A stretch of 64,000 nucleotides of DNA, taken from Pelagimonas varians. GTDB taxonomy: Bacteria > Pseudomonadota > Alphaproteobacteria > Rhodobacterales > Rhodobacteraceae. Below the pieces are notes generated by a model. It saw only the letters and a list, made by a program, of their open reading frames with translations. It had not been told where the DNA came from and searched no databases. Where the stretch lies: positions 62,001-126,000 of the forward strand of contig NZ_QKMF01000006.1 in the NCBI RefSeq assembly GCF_003208435.1, read 5' to 3'. This document shows positions 8,873 through 17,104 of the stretch, piece after piece; within the stretch, counting starts at the first letter, position 1, and the number at the start of each line of letters is the position of its first letter. A program made the translations under genes and the position numbers.

Positions 8873-9360
8873 GTGTTCGGCCGGTATTGATCTGGCCGGA
8901 TGCACGGTTATCGCAAGTCTGCGACAAGGTGCAGACGATCGATGAGCAGTTGATCACTGACATGTTTGAAACGATGTATGATGCCCCGGGACGCGGCCTT
9001 GCTGCGCCACAAATCGGGGTGATGCTGCGGGTGTTTGTCATGGATGTGGGGTGGAAAGAGGGGGAGATGCAGCCAATGGTGTGCATCAATCCTGAAATCT
9101 TGTCGCGCTCTGCAGATATGCATCAGGGACCCGAGGGATGCTTGTCGATGCCCGAAGTGGCGGTTGATGTGGTGCGCCCTGCGGAAATCGAGCTCGCTTT
9201 CACCGATATGACGGGTGAACAGCAGCGACAGCATTTGACCGGTTTCGCGGCAATTTGTGCGCAGCACGAGCTGGATCATCTTGACGGCAAAATGCACTTT
9301 GATCGGGTGGATCTAGCTGATCGCGCTCGCATCCTAAAATCCTATGAGGCTATGACATGA
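8869..9360 (+). CDS. Peptide deformylase-like protein, active-site residues kept (copy 2)
   Basis: Second tandem deformylase, 163 residues. Motif 1 is GRGLAAPQIG (41-50), with Arg in place of the usual Ile or Val. Motif 2 is EGCLSMP with the metal cysteine Cys91. Motif 3 is QHELDHLDG with His133, Glu134 and His137. So it could be active, but it is only moderately similar to copy 1 and lacks the basic C-terminal tail that copy 1 has. It uses GTG overlapping the copy 1 stop, and its own stop overlaps the ATG of copy 3, so all three are translationally coupled. Confidence 0.9.
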   Translation: MSVRPVLIWPDARLSQVCDKVQTIDEQLITDMFETMYDAPGRGLAAPQIGVMLRVFVMDVGWKEGEMQPMVCINPEILSRSADMHQGPEGCLSMPEVAVDVVRPAEIELAFTDMTGEQQRQHLTGFAAICAQHELDHLDGKMHFDRVDLADRARILKSYEAMT

Positions 9361-9854
9361 CCCTGCGCCCCTTTTTGCAATGGCCTGACAAACGCTTGCG
9401 CACCGCAGCCGAGCGGGTTGAGGCAATCACTGATGAGGTCCGTCAAATCTGGACTGATATGATCGAGAGCATGGACGCCATGCCCGGCGTTGGCCTTGGC
9501 GCTCCGCAAATTGGTGTGATGTTGCGGCTGGCTGTTGTCGATTGTTCGGATGAACGCGGGCAAGCTGTGCGTATGGCCAACCCTGAGGTGCTGCACGCTT
9601 CGGTTCAGTTGCGCATGCACGAAGAGGCAAGCCCGAACCTGCCGGGCGTTTCGGCCCCGATTGACCGGCCTCGAGCTGTGACCGTGCGGTTCATGGATGA
9701 AACCGGCGAGACGGTTGAACGCGATTTTGTTGGACTTTGGGCAACCTCTGTTCAGCACCAGATCGACCACTTGAACGGCAAAATGTATTTTGACCATCTG
9801 TCCAAAGTGAAACGGGACCGGTTGATCAAGCGTGCGCAGAAACTGGCGCGCTAA
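9357..9854 (+). CDS. Degenerate peptide deformylase homologue (copy 3)
   Basis: Third tandem copy, 165 residues, clearly homologous along its whole length (PGVGLGAPQIG, LWATSVQHQIDHLNGKMYF) but with active-site changes. The EGCLS motif reads EASPN, so the metal-binding cysteine is Ser92, and the HEIDH motif reads HQIDH, so the catalytic glutamate is Gln135. The two histidines remain. The frame is intact and coupled to copy 2 by ATGA, so it appears to be a maintained protein and not decay. It may be an inactive partner, a binder of formylated peptides, or an enzyme with another activity. fmt follows after 69 bases. Confidence 0.9.
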   Translation: MTLRPFLQWPDKRLRTAAERVEAITDEVRQIWTDMIESMDAMPGVGLGAPQIGVMLRLAVVDCSDERGQAVRMANPEVLHASVQLRMHEEASPNLPGVSAPIDRPRAVTVRFMDETGETVERDFVGLWATSVQHQIDHLNGKMYFDHLSKVKRDRLIKRAQKLAR

Positions 9855-9866
9855 GATGTGATGTGG

Positions 9867-9885
9867 GGGGCAAGAGGGAAGCCCC
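9867..9885. repeat. Inverted repeat GGGGC...GCCCC between copy 3 of def and fmt
   Basis: GGGGC at 9867-9871 and GCCCC at 9881-9885 enclose a 9-base loop and are followed by a CTGGAACCCCGG stretch. Short GC-rich elements of this form occur in several gaps of this window (also 6981 and 19593). It could be a weak intercistronic hairpin; no T-run is present. Confidence 0.45.
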
Positions 9886-9923
9886 TCTGGAACCCCGGTT
9901 CTATCCGAAAGAAAGGCTGACAG

Positions 9924-10835
9924 ATGCGTGTGATCTTTATGGGAAGTCCGGATTTCTCCGTACCCGTGCTTGAGGCCTTGGTGGAGGCCGGACATGAGAT
10001 TGCAGCGGTTTATTGTCAGCCGCCACGTCCCGCCGGACGCGGCAAGAAAGACAGACCGACAGCCGTTCATGCGCGCGCAGTTAAGATGGGGCTAGAAGTG
10101 CGCCATCCCGTTTCACTCAAGGGGGATGCGGAACGGGAAGATTTTGCAGCGCTTGGGGCGGATGTTGCAGTTGTTGTTGCCTATGGGTTGATCTTGCCAC
10201 AGGCGATTTTGGATGCGCCTGAATTGGGGTGCTTGAATATCCATGCGTCGCTTTTGCCGCGTTGGCGCGGCGCGGCCCCCATTCACCGTGCCATCCTCGA
10301 GGGGGACGCAGAAACCGGAGTTTGCATTATGCAAATGGAGGCAGGGTTGGACACCGGACCGGTTTTACTGACGGAATCCCTGCGTATCGGCGACGAAGAA
10401 ACTACAGGGGCCCTGCACGACCGTTTGTCGGAGATGGGGGCACGAATGATCTGTAAGGCGCTGGGCCAGCTGGGCAATCTGAGCCCGCAGGTCCAACCAG
10501 AGGATGGCGTCACCTATGCCGCCAAGATCGACAAATCCGAAGCCGCAGTGGACTGGAGCAAGCCCGCCGAAGTGATTTCCCGGCAAATTCGCGGCTTGTC
10601 GCCCTTTCCCGGCGTTTGGACCTTGCAAGACGGTCAGCGAATCAAGCTGCTGGGCGCTCGTTTGACTACGGGACAGGGCAATCCTGGCGAAGCGTTGGAT
10701 GATGCAATGACAATTGCTTGCGGACAGGGCGCGGTTCAGATCACTCGGGCCCAGCGTGCGGGAAAGGGTGCACAAGACACTGACGTTTTCTTGCGCGGCA
10801 ATCCGGTCGCCAAAGGCACCGTGCTAGGCAGTTAA
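9924..10835 (+). CDS. fmt: Methionyl-tRNA formyltransferase
   Basis: Formylates initiator Met-tRNA using 10-formyl-tetrahydrofolate. The 303-residue product begins [19 protein letters not shown] and has the catalytic-domain motif [21 protein letters not shown] (the Asn, His and downstream Asp of the formyl-transfer site) with [13 protein letters not shown]. The C-terminal domain contains [25 protein letters not shown] precedes the ATG. It is the natural partner of the deformylases just upstream: they remove the group that Fmt adds. Confidence 0.97.
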   Translation: MRVIFMGSPDFSVPVLEALVEAGHEIAAVYCQPPRPAGRGKKDRPTAVHARAVKMGLEVRHPVSLKGDAEREDFAALGADVAVVVAYGLILPQAILDAPELGCLNIHASLLPRWRGAAPIHRAILEGDAETGVCIMQMEAGLDTGPVLLTESLRIGDEETTGALHDRLSEMGARMICKALGQLGNLSPQVQPEDGVTYAAKIDKSEAAVDWSKPAEVISRQIRGLSPFPGVWTLQDGQRIKLLGARLTTGQGNPGEALDDAMTIACGQGAVQITRAQRAGKGAQDTDVFLRGNPVAKGTVLGS

Positions 10836-10928
10836 ACGAATATTGGCATGTGACGGGCTAGGGATTGTGCAAGCCTACCCTTATATAAGTACCACCGGCG
10901 AAAAGCCCATCAGCACAAAGGCGTTCCT

Positions 10929-11168
10929 ATGTTCCCAACTCTCATCGGTACGATCGTGATCGCAGGTATTGTGGGCTACGCATCTGAGCGGTCTCAATTT
11001 ACCCACAATGGATATTTGCAAAGCATCATCATTTGCATCGGCGGGGCCTTTTTGGCCTATTTCGTGCAGCTGATGTTTGGCCTGGGGTTCAGATCGCCGG
11101 GGATCAACGCGGTGGCGGCATCAATTGGAGCGCTGATCATTGTGCCAACCCATTGGCGACGGAGGTAA
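10929..11168 (+). CDS. Small membrane protein, GlsB/YeaQ/YmgE-like (first of a pair)
   Basis: 79 residues with two or three hydrophobic segments (about 5-20, 33-52 and 60-72) and glycines placed as in the GlsB/YeaQ/YmgE stress membrane protein group, for example GTIVIAGIVGYASE and SIGALIIVP. Function of the group is not known. It ends three bases before the related gene at 11172, and the GGAGGTAAC ribosome site of that gene overlaps its stop, so the two are surely one unit. Family assignment is by pattern only. Confidence 0.7.
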   Translation: MFPTLIGTIVIAGIVGYASERSQFTHNGYLQSIIICIGGAFLAYFVQLMFGLGFRSPGINAVAASIGALIIVPTHWRRR

Positions 11169-11171
11169 CAT

Positions 11172-11408
11172 ATGCCTATTGTTTTCTTGATTATTATCGG
11201 GGCTGCGGCCGGTTTTTTGGCAACGCGGCTGATGAAAATTGAAACCGGAGTGATTGAAACCATCGGTATCGGCATCGCCGGGGCACTGATTGGTGGGCTG
11301 GTTTTGCGGTTTTTGTTGTATATCACCGGTGCGCTGGCCGGAATGGTTGGGGCCGTTTTGGGGGCGATGCTACTGCTTTACATCTGGAAATCCTTCAAAG
11401 GTCGCTAG
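11172..11408 (+). CDS. Small membrane protein, GlsB/YeaQ/YmgE family (second of a pair)
   Basis: 78 residues, almost wholly hydrophobic apart from a central KIETG segment and a basic tail (KSFKGR). The glycine-rich helices IIGAAAGFLATRLM and GIGIAGALIGGLVLRF match the transglycosylase-associated (GlsB/YeaQ/YmgE) small membrane protein pattern. A strong ribosome site GGAGGTAAC lies just before the ATG. Its neighbour upstream is a similar small protein, giving a tandem pair of possibly interacting membrane proteins. No function can be assigned. Confidence 0.8.
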   Translation: MPIVFLIIIGAAAGFLATRLMKIETGVIETIGIGIAGALIGGLVLRFLLYITGALAGMVGAVLGAMLLLYIWKSFKGR

Positions 11409-11544
11409 AGGCCTCATTCACTCCTGCCAAGGTAATGGCGTCTTAACCTGTGCGCCTGCGCGCCAAACCTGCGCGCCCTTCGGTGTTTTCGCACGGGCAC
11501 AGGACCGCTACCTGTTATGCAACGCAACTTAGCAGGAGACGGCA

Positions 11545-12537
11545 ATGGGCCTTTTGATTGACGGTGAATGGCATGATCAGTGGTACGATACCGGCAAAAG
11601 CAAAGGCCGGTTTGTGCGGCAGGACGCAGGCTATCGCAATTGGATCACCGCCGATGGTCGTGTAGGCCCGTCCGGTGATGGCGGGTTCAAGGCCGATCCG
11701 GGGCGCTATCATCTTTATGTCAGCCTTGCGTGCCCTTGGGCGCACCGCACATTGATCTTTCGCGCCATCAAGGGCCTTGAGGGGCTGATTTCCGTCAGTT
11801 CCGTGCATCCCGATATGCTGGACGACGGTTGGAGCTTTCAAAGCGATGACCTGGGCGGCAGTGGGGACACCCTTTATGATCTGCCGTTTGCCCGTGATAT
11901 TTATATCAAAGCCAACCCAAAGGCATCGGGCCGCGTAACGGTGCCGATTTTGTGGGACAAACAGCAAGAAACAATTGTTTCAAATGAATCGTCCGAAATC
12001 ATCCGCATGTTCAATTCTGCCTTTGATGGTGTGACCGGCAACACAGATGACTATTGGCCCGATGCGATCCATACAGAAATCGAAGCCGTCAACGCGCGCA
12101 TTTATGACACGTTGAATAACGGTGTTTACAAAGCCGGATTTGCCACCACACAATCGGCTTATGACGAAGCCGTCGGTCCGCTGTTCGACACGCTTGACTG
12201 GCTAGAAGAACGCTTGTCCGCCCACCGCTATTTGATGTGCAACTGCGTGACCGAAGCGGATTGGCGGCTTTTCACAACGCTTGTGCGCTTTGATTTGGTC
12301 TATCATGGACATTTCAAATGCAATCGTGCGCGGATCGTCGATTACCCAAACCTCTGGGGTTATGTGCGGGAATTGTTCCAATGGCCGGGCGTGGCGCAGA
12401 CTGTGGATTTCGGCCAGATCAGCCGCCACTATCACTTTAGCCACCCATCAATAAATCCCCATCGGATTATTCCAATTGGTCCAAAAGTGGACTTTTGGGA
12501 ACCCCATGGTAGAGATGTAAAATTCTCAGTCGGCTAA
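11545..12537 (+). CDS. Glutathionyl-hydroquinone reductase-like GST (ECM4/YqjG family)
   Basis: Omega-like glutathione transferase of 330 residues. These enzymes use an active-site cysteine to reduce glutathionyl-hydroquinones. The signature SLACPWAHRTLI holds the catalytic Cys, followed by VPILWDKQQETIVSNESSEIIRM, the glutathione-binding part of the thioredoxin-like domain, then an all-helical C-terminal domain with CNCVTEADWRLFTTLVRFDLVYHGHFKCN. Length and motifs are typical. CAGGAGACGGCA precedes the ATG. It converges with the receiver gene, ending five bases away. Confidence 0.92.
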   Translation: MGLLIDGEWHDQWYDTGKSKGRFVRQDAGYRNWITADGRVGPSGDGGFKADPGRYHLYVSLACPWAHRTLIFRAIKGLEGLISVSSVHPDMLDDGWSFQSDDLGGSGDTLYDLPFARDIYIKANPKASGRVTVPILWDKQQETIVSNESSEIIRMFNSAFDGVTGNTDDYWPDAIHTEIEAVNARIYDTLNNGVYKAGFATTQSAYDEAVGPLFDTLDWLEERLSAHRYLMCNCVTEADWRLFTTLVRFDLVYHGHFKCNRARIVDYPNLWGYVRELFQWPGVAQTVDFGQISRHYHFSHPSINPHRIIPIGPKVDFWEPHGRDVKFSVG

Positions 12538-12542
12538 CAGTG

Positions 12543-12905
12543 TCAATTTTCCTGCGCGTAATGCTCAACCATGGCTGCCAGATCTCCGGGCGGTGTGGTG
12601 CTGGGCAAAAATGCGCAGGCATTTGCACTGTGGCGAAAAATTGACCCATCCGAGAAAAAACTTGTATTGGTAACAAAGACAACGCGGGCGTTGGGCAGGC
12701 GATAATTCGCAAAGTCCGACACTGCCAATGCGCTTCCGCTTTGCAATACAAGATCCAGTACAATCACATCAAAGTCGTTGTCGGTGATGAGCTTGCTTGC
12801 GTCGTCTTGGTTGGTTGCAATGCTGACATGCGCCCCAAGACGTTCGAGGTGACGACACCACAAATGGGCCAGAGCGGTCTGGCCTTCCACTATCAGAATA
12901 TTCAA
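12543..12905 (-). CDS. Stand-alone receiver-domain protein with incomplete active site
   Basis: CheY-like domain of 120 residues with no output domain. The likely phosphorylation site Asp51 is present (VIVLDLVLQSG). However, the acidic pair that binds magnesium is reduced to a single Glu7 (ILIVEGQ instead of a DD or ED pair), and the conserved lysine before the last helix is Ser102 (FLPST instead of a KP motif). So phosphorylation may be weak or absent. The start is TTG at 12905, supported by a full AGGAGG six bases upstream. It stands alone, convergent with the GST gene. No adjacent histidine kinase is visible. Confidence 0.8.
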   Translation of the reverse strand: MNILIVEGQTALAHLWCRHLERLGAHVSIATNQDDASKLITDNDFDVIVLDLVLQSGSALAVSDFANYRLPNARVVFVTNTSFFSDGSIFRHSANACAFLPSTTPPGDLAAMVEHYAQEN

Positions 12906-13087
12906 GTGGACCTCCTGGCAAACGCGTCAAAACATTGAGGTTACATTTCTTCCAGATTTCCTAACAAAGAGTTAACCTGAACGTAAAGTTTTCGAACAAA
13001 TGTGAACAAACTCGTGTCTCGGCAAGAATCTGCCTTGCCGCGTCACGACCTGCTGATACGTTGGTCAAAATAAAAAATGAGGGTGTG

Positions 13088-14263
13088 ATGCTCAAACGGT
13101 TAGCAATAGCAGCGATGGTCTTGTCAGGGTCAGTTCAGGCACAAGAGGTGCCATGCGGTGGTAGCTTTGCCCAGTTCAAGGCAGACATGGCAGCCGAAGC
13201 CCTGAGCTTGGGGCATGATCCTGACATGACCCGCAGGTTCTTTGATGGCATTTCCCAGACTGATAGTGTGCTAAAGGCGGACCGCCGTCAGGGCATTTTT
13301 CAAGACCCGTTTATCACGTTTTCCCGCAAGCTGATCAGCCAGAGCCGGTTGGACAAAGGTCGGCAGATGGGGCAGCAGTATGCCGCTGTCTTTGACCGCA
13401 TCCAAAGCGAATACGGAATTTCCCCCGGCGTTTTGTTGGCATTCTGGGCCTTCGAAACCGATTATGGGTCCTTTCAGGGGGATTTTAACACCGCCAATGC
13501 GCTGGTGACTCTAGCGCATGACTGCCGCCGTCCGGAAATTTTCCGTCCGCAGGTTTTTTCGGCCATCGCGCTTTATGAACAGGGTGATTTTGATCCAGAT
13601 AGGACCACCGGTGCTTGGGCTGGCGAAATCGGAATGGTTCAAATGCTGCCCCGCGATATCTTGGAAAACGGAGTGGATGGCGATGGCGATGGCCATGTTA
13701 CTCTGAAAACGTCGCCTGCAGATGCGCTGCTTTCAGGGGCCAAGATGCTGTCGCACTTGGGTTGGCGTCCGGGGGAACCTTGGTTGCAAGAGGTGGTCTT
13801 GCCCGATGGATTTGACTGGTCGAAAGCTGGACTGCAAACCACTCATACAGTGGCTGAGTGGGAACAAATGGGGGTTGCTGCCCGGCAAGGGGTTTTGGAT
13901 GATGGCCGGCTTGCTTCGTCGATCTTGTTGCCACAAGGGCGCGGTGGTCCGGTGTTCATGGCTTACCCGAATTTCAACGTCTATTTTGAGTGGAACCAGA
14001 GCTTTACCTATGTCTTGACAGCGGCCTATTTCGGCACGCGCCTTGAAGGGGCAGATGTCTATGATCCGGGGAACCCGGTGAATGGGTTGTCAGGTGATCA
14101 GATGAAGGCCCTGCAAACCAAACTGCAAGGCATGGGTTATGATGTCGGCAAAATCGACGGGATCTTGGGCGCGGGTACCCGCTCGGCTGTCCGTGATGTG
14201 CAGGGCAAGCTGGGGATGGATGCGGACGCTTGGCCAACCCTGCAATTGCTGAATAAACTATAG
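13088..14263 (+). CDS. Periplasmic lytic murein transglycosylase, MltB-like, with peptidoglycan-binding domain
   Basis: Cleaves peptidoglycan between MurNAc and GlcNAc. The 391-residue product has a signal peptide (basic MLKR, then a hydrophobic stretch ending SVQAQE), an MltB-type SLT_2 domain with the catalytic-site segment LLAFWAFETDYGSFQG (Glu) and GEIGMVQMLPRDIL, and a C-terminal PG_binding_1 domain, LSGDQMKALQTKLQGMGYD and GILGAGTRSAVRDVQ. An in-frame start nine codons earlier is possible, but ATG at 13088 gives a cleaner signal peptide and has GAGGG upstream. It converges with the adenine deaminase gene. Confidence 0.93.
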   Translation: MLKRLAIAAMVLSGSVQAQEVPCGGSFAQFKADMAAEALSLGHDPDMTRRFFDGISQTDSVLKADRRQGIFQDPFITFSRKLISQSRLDKGRQMGQQYAAVFDRIQSEYGISPGVLLAFWAFETDYGSFQGDFNTANALVTLAHDCRRPEIFRPQVFSAIALYEQGDFDPDRTTGAWAGEIGMVQMLPRDILENGVDGDGDGHVTLKTSPADALLSGAKMLSHLGWRPGEPWLQEVVLPDGFDWSKAGLQTTHTVAEWEQMGVAARQGVLDDGRLASSILLPQGRGGPVFMAYPNFNVYFEWNQSFTYVLTAAYFGTRLEGADVYDPGNPVNGLSGDQMKALQTKLQGMGYDVGKIDGILGAGTRSAVRDVQGKLGMDADAWPTLQLLNKL

Positions 14264-14269
14264 CCCAGC

Positions 14270-15964
14270 TTAGCCGATAATTTCGAAGCGGTGCACATCG
14301 ACCATACCGCGATCGGTGATCTTGAGTGCAGGGATCACCGGTAGCGCCAAAAACGCCAGCTGCAAAAATGGCTCTTCTAGGGTGACCCCAAGGGTGCGGG
14401 CAGCGCTGCGCAAGGAGACAAGAGCGTCACGTACCTCTTCAAAGCTGAGCAGGCTCATCAACCCAGCGACGGGAAGCGCCAGTTCCGCCAAAACCTTGCC
14501 GCCGCTGACCACAACAAAGCCACCCTCGATTTCCCCGAGCCGGTTCGCGGCAACTGCCATGTCCGCGTAGTCAACGCCGACGCAAGCAATGTTGTGATGA
14601 TCGTGGCAGACTGTTGACGCGATAGCGCCCGCCTTTAGACCAAACCCTTTGACAAAGCCGGTGGCAATGTTGCCGTTTTTGCCGTGCCGTTCCACGACAG
14701 ATATGCGGACCAGATCGCGTGCCACATCAGGGCGCTTGTCGCCGTCTTCGATTGCTATGTCTTCGTGCAGGTGATCGGTCAGGATCTGGCCTTCGCGGAT
14801 GCCGATTACATCTGTGGTCACGCGGTTGGCGCGGGCCCGGAAATTCGCAGCCGTCACTGTGGGGGCTTTGACGGACCCACGGCCAACCGGCTCAACATGG
14901 CCGCGCGCGGCAAAGCTGGTGTCATCAACGACGACTCCGCCTGCCATGACCATCTGCGCGTGGCACCCTTCCAGCGTATCGACCGCCACGATGTCCGCCC
15001 GTTTGCCGGGCGCGATCATACCGCGATCCTTGAGGCCAAAGGCTTCGGCCGCGGATAGGCTGGCGGCGCGGTAAGCTGCCAATGGCGGTGTGCCAAGGGC
15101 AATCAATGTGCGGATCATATAATCAAGATGGCCATGCTCTCCGATGTCCAGCGGATTGCGATCATCGGTGCATAGGCACATATATGGCGATGTACGTTCG
15201 TCCAGCAGGGGCTGCAATGCGTGCAAATCCTTGGAAACGGAGCCTTCGCGGATCAGAACCCGCATACCTTTGCGCAGCTTTTCCAGGGCTTCGTCTGCGG
15301 AAGTCGCCTCATGCTCTGTCCGGATTCCGGCTGCAATATAGGCGTTCAGATCGCGGCCTGACAAAAGCGGGCAATGTCCGTCAATATGGCCGTCCTCAAA
15401 CAGCTCTAGCTTCTCAACGCATCCGGGATCACGGTGGATCACGCCCGGATAATTCATGAATTCGGCCAAGCCCAGACCCGACGGATGCCCCCGCAAAGGA
15501 GCCAGATCGCTCGCCGTCAAGGATGCTCCGGCGGTTTCCATATGCGTTGACGGCACGCAGGACGAGAGTTGCACTTTGATGTCCATCAACGTGTGCAAAC
15601 TGGCCTCTTGAAAATAGCGAATGCCAGCCGCGCCGATCACATTTGCAATCTCATGCGGGTCACAAATGGCGGTGGTTACTCCGCGCGGCGCTACACAGCG
15701 ATCGAATTCGAACGGTGTGACCAAGGACGATTCGATATGCAAATGGGTGTCGATGAAGCCCGGCACCAAGATGGTTCCGCTAACATCAATGACCTCGCGC
15801 CCTTCATATTCATCGAAGACGCCGACGATGCGATCCCCGCAAATCGCCACGTCTCCATCAAGCTGCGCGCCAGTGATCAGATCGAGAATTTTCCCACCCC
15901 GCAAGACTTTGTCAGCAATTTCATCGCCGCGGCCCTGCGCAATCCTGTTCACCAAGGTGTTCAT
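14270..15964 (-). CDS. ade: Adenine deaminase
   Basis: Converts adenine to hypoxanthine for purine salvage. The 564-residue product is an amidohydrolase-superfamily enzyme of the Ade type, with the metal-binding [29 protein letters not shown], later [21 protein letters not shown] and [12 protein letters not shown] (metal Asp), plus the C-terminal adenine-deaminase domain with [15 protein letters not shown]. Length fits the family. It is transcribed towards the transglycosylase gene, which it nearly abuts, and divergently from choX. Confidence 0.94.
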   Translation of the reverse strand: MNTLVNRIAQGRGDEIADKVLRGGKILDLITGAQLDGDVAICGDRIVGVFDEYEGREVIDVSGTILVPGFIDTHLHIESSLVTPFEFDRCVAPRGVTTAICDPHEIANVIGAAGIRYFQEASLHTLMDIKVQLSSCVPSTHMETAGASLTASDLAPLRGHPSGLGLAEFMNYPGVIHRDPGCVEKLELFEDGHIDGHCPLLSGRDLNAYIAAGIRTEHEATSADEALEKLRKGMRVLIREGSVSKDLHALQPLLDERTSPYMCLCTDDRNPLDIGEHGHLDYMIRTLIALGTPPLAAYRAASLSAAEAFGLKDRGMIAPGKRADIVAVDTLEGCHAQMVMAGGVVVDDTSFAARGHVEPVGRGSVKAPTVTAANFRARANRVTTDVIGIREGQILTDHLHEDIAIEDGDKRPDVARDLVRISVVERHGKNGNIATGFVKGFGLKAGAIASTVCHDHHNIACVGVDYADMAVAANRLGEIEGGFVVVSGGKVLAELALPVAGLMSLLSFEEVRDALVSLRSAARTLGVTLEEPFLQLAFLALPVIPALKITDRGMVDVHRFEIIG

Positions 15965-16062
15965 GGTCTAAGTGTCCTTTTGTGACGCCATCATCCCCTA
16001 GACTGCCGCTTTTGCACGGCAGGTCAAACTTGATGTTGCTTTTTTAGAAGAAACTGCGTTGA

Positions 16063-16078
16063 TTGACTGACCAGTCAA
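16063..16078. promoter_or_regulatory. Palindromic TetR-type operator before choX (candidate BetI site)
   Basis: TTGACTG-AC-CAGTCAA, two perfect 7-base arms, 26 bases before the choX start codon. TetR-family regulators such as BetI bind sites of this kind and control choline genes in many proteobacteria. A betI gene is not in this window, so the assignment is inferred from the palindrome and its location. Confidence 0.55.
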
Positions 16079-16104
16079 AATAAGACGCTCAGGGAGATAT
16101 AACA

Positions 16105-17034
16105 ATGACCATGACGAAAATCACCACATCGGCGCTTGCACTGATCGTCGCCGCCGGTTCCGCTTCGGCCAGCTGTGATAGCGTGACCTTCTCGGATGTG
16201 GGTTGGACTGACATTACAGCAACCACTGCCGCGACCACGGTTGTGCTGCAGGCGCTGGGCTATGAAACCGACATCAAGGTTCTGTCGGTTCCTGTGACTT
16301 ACACCTCGATGGCCAAAGGCGATATCGACGTTTTCCTCGGCAACTGGATGCCAACAATGGAAGCCGACATTGCACCATACCGCGAAGCGGGCACCGTCGA
16401 CACCGTGCGCACCAACCTTGAGGGCGCAAAGTATACACTGGCAACCAATGCCGCCGGTGCCGCTATGGGCATCAAGGATTTCGCAGACATCGCCGCTGCC
16501 GGAGATGCCTTGGACCAAACCATTTATGGTATCGAAGCGGGCAACGACGGCAACCGCCTGATCATGGATATGATCGCGGCCGACGCCTTTGGCCTTACCG
16601 AATTTGACGTCAAAGAAAGCTCTGAGCAAGGTATGCTGGCCCAGGTTGGCCGTGCCGATAACAAAGGCGAAGCGGTTGTCTTTTTGGCATGGGAACCCCA
16701 CCCGATGAACGCCAACTATGATCTGACCTACCTGACAGGTGGCGACGACTATTTCGGACCGAACCTTGGCGGCGCAACTGTGGCCACCAACACACGCGCC
16801 GGTTACGTCGCTGAATGCCCCAATGTTGGTGCGTTGTTGACCAACCTCGAATTCACGCTCGCGATGGAAAATGAAATCATGGGTGCAATTCTGGACGATG
16901 GTCAGGATCCTGACGAAGCGGCAACAGCATGGATCAAGGCCAATCCCGGCGCGCTTGACGGATGGTTGGCAGGTGTCACGACCAAAGATGGCGGTGACGG
17001 CATGGCAGCTGTCAAAGGCGCATTGGGCCTGTAA
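16105..17034 (+). CDS. choX: Choline ABC transporter substrate-binding protein
   Basis: Periplasmic binding protein of 309 residues from the ChoX/OpuAC family. A signal peptide runs to about residue 23 (ALIVAAGSASAS). The mature part has a typical ChoX layout, with VTFSDVGWTDITATTA at the start, DIDVFLGNWMPTM (aromatic cage tryptophan), AGNDGNRLIMDMIA and VVFLAWEPHPMN, which carries another cage tryptophan. AGGGAG precedes the ATG. It heads an operon with a LysE-type exporter, choW and choV. Confidence 0.93.
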   Translation: MTMTKITTSALALIVAAGSASASCDSVTFSDVGWTDITATTAATTVVLQALGYETDIKVLSVPVTYTSMAKGDIDVFLGNWMPTMEADIAPYREAGTVDTVRTNLEGAKYTLATNAAGAAMGIKDFADIAAAGDALDQTIYGIEAGNDGNRLIMDMIAADAFGLTEFDVKESSEQGMLAQVGRADNKGEAVVFLAWEPHPMNANYDLTYLTGGDDYFGPNLGGATVATNTRAGYVAECPNVGALLTNLEFTLAMENEIMGAILDDGQDPDEAATAWIKANPGALDGWLAGVTTKDGGDGMAAVKGALGL

Positions 17035-17050
17035 GCCTACGCGAAATACG

Positions 17051-17082
17051 ACCCGCTGCCTTTTTACAGGGTGGCGGGTTTT
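17051..17082 (+). other. Intercistronic hairpin after choX
   Basis: ACCCGC at 17051-17056 pairs with GCGGGT at 17074-17079, followed by TTTT. It lies between choX and the next gene. Such structures often leave the binding protein mRNA more abundant than the rest of the operon, or partly terminate transcription. Confidence 0.6.
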
Positions 17083-17104
17083 GTGCACTTAGCCGAAAGC
17101 CGCC

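Noticed and set aside
16075-17088. Long open frame antisense to choX (337 codons)
   Set aside because: It is a shadow of choX: the plus-strand protein has a signal peptide and full family motifs, and the antisense product has none.
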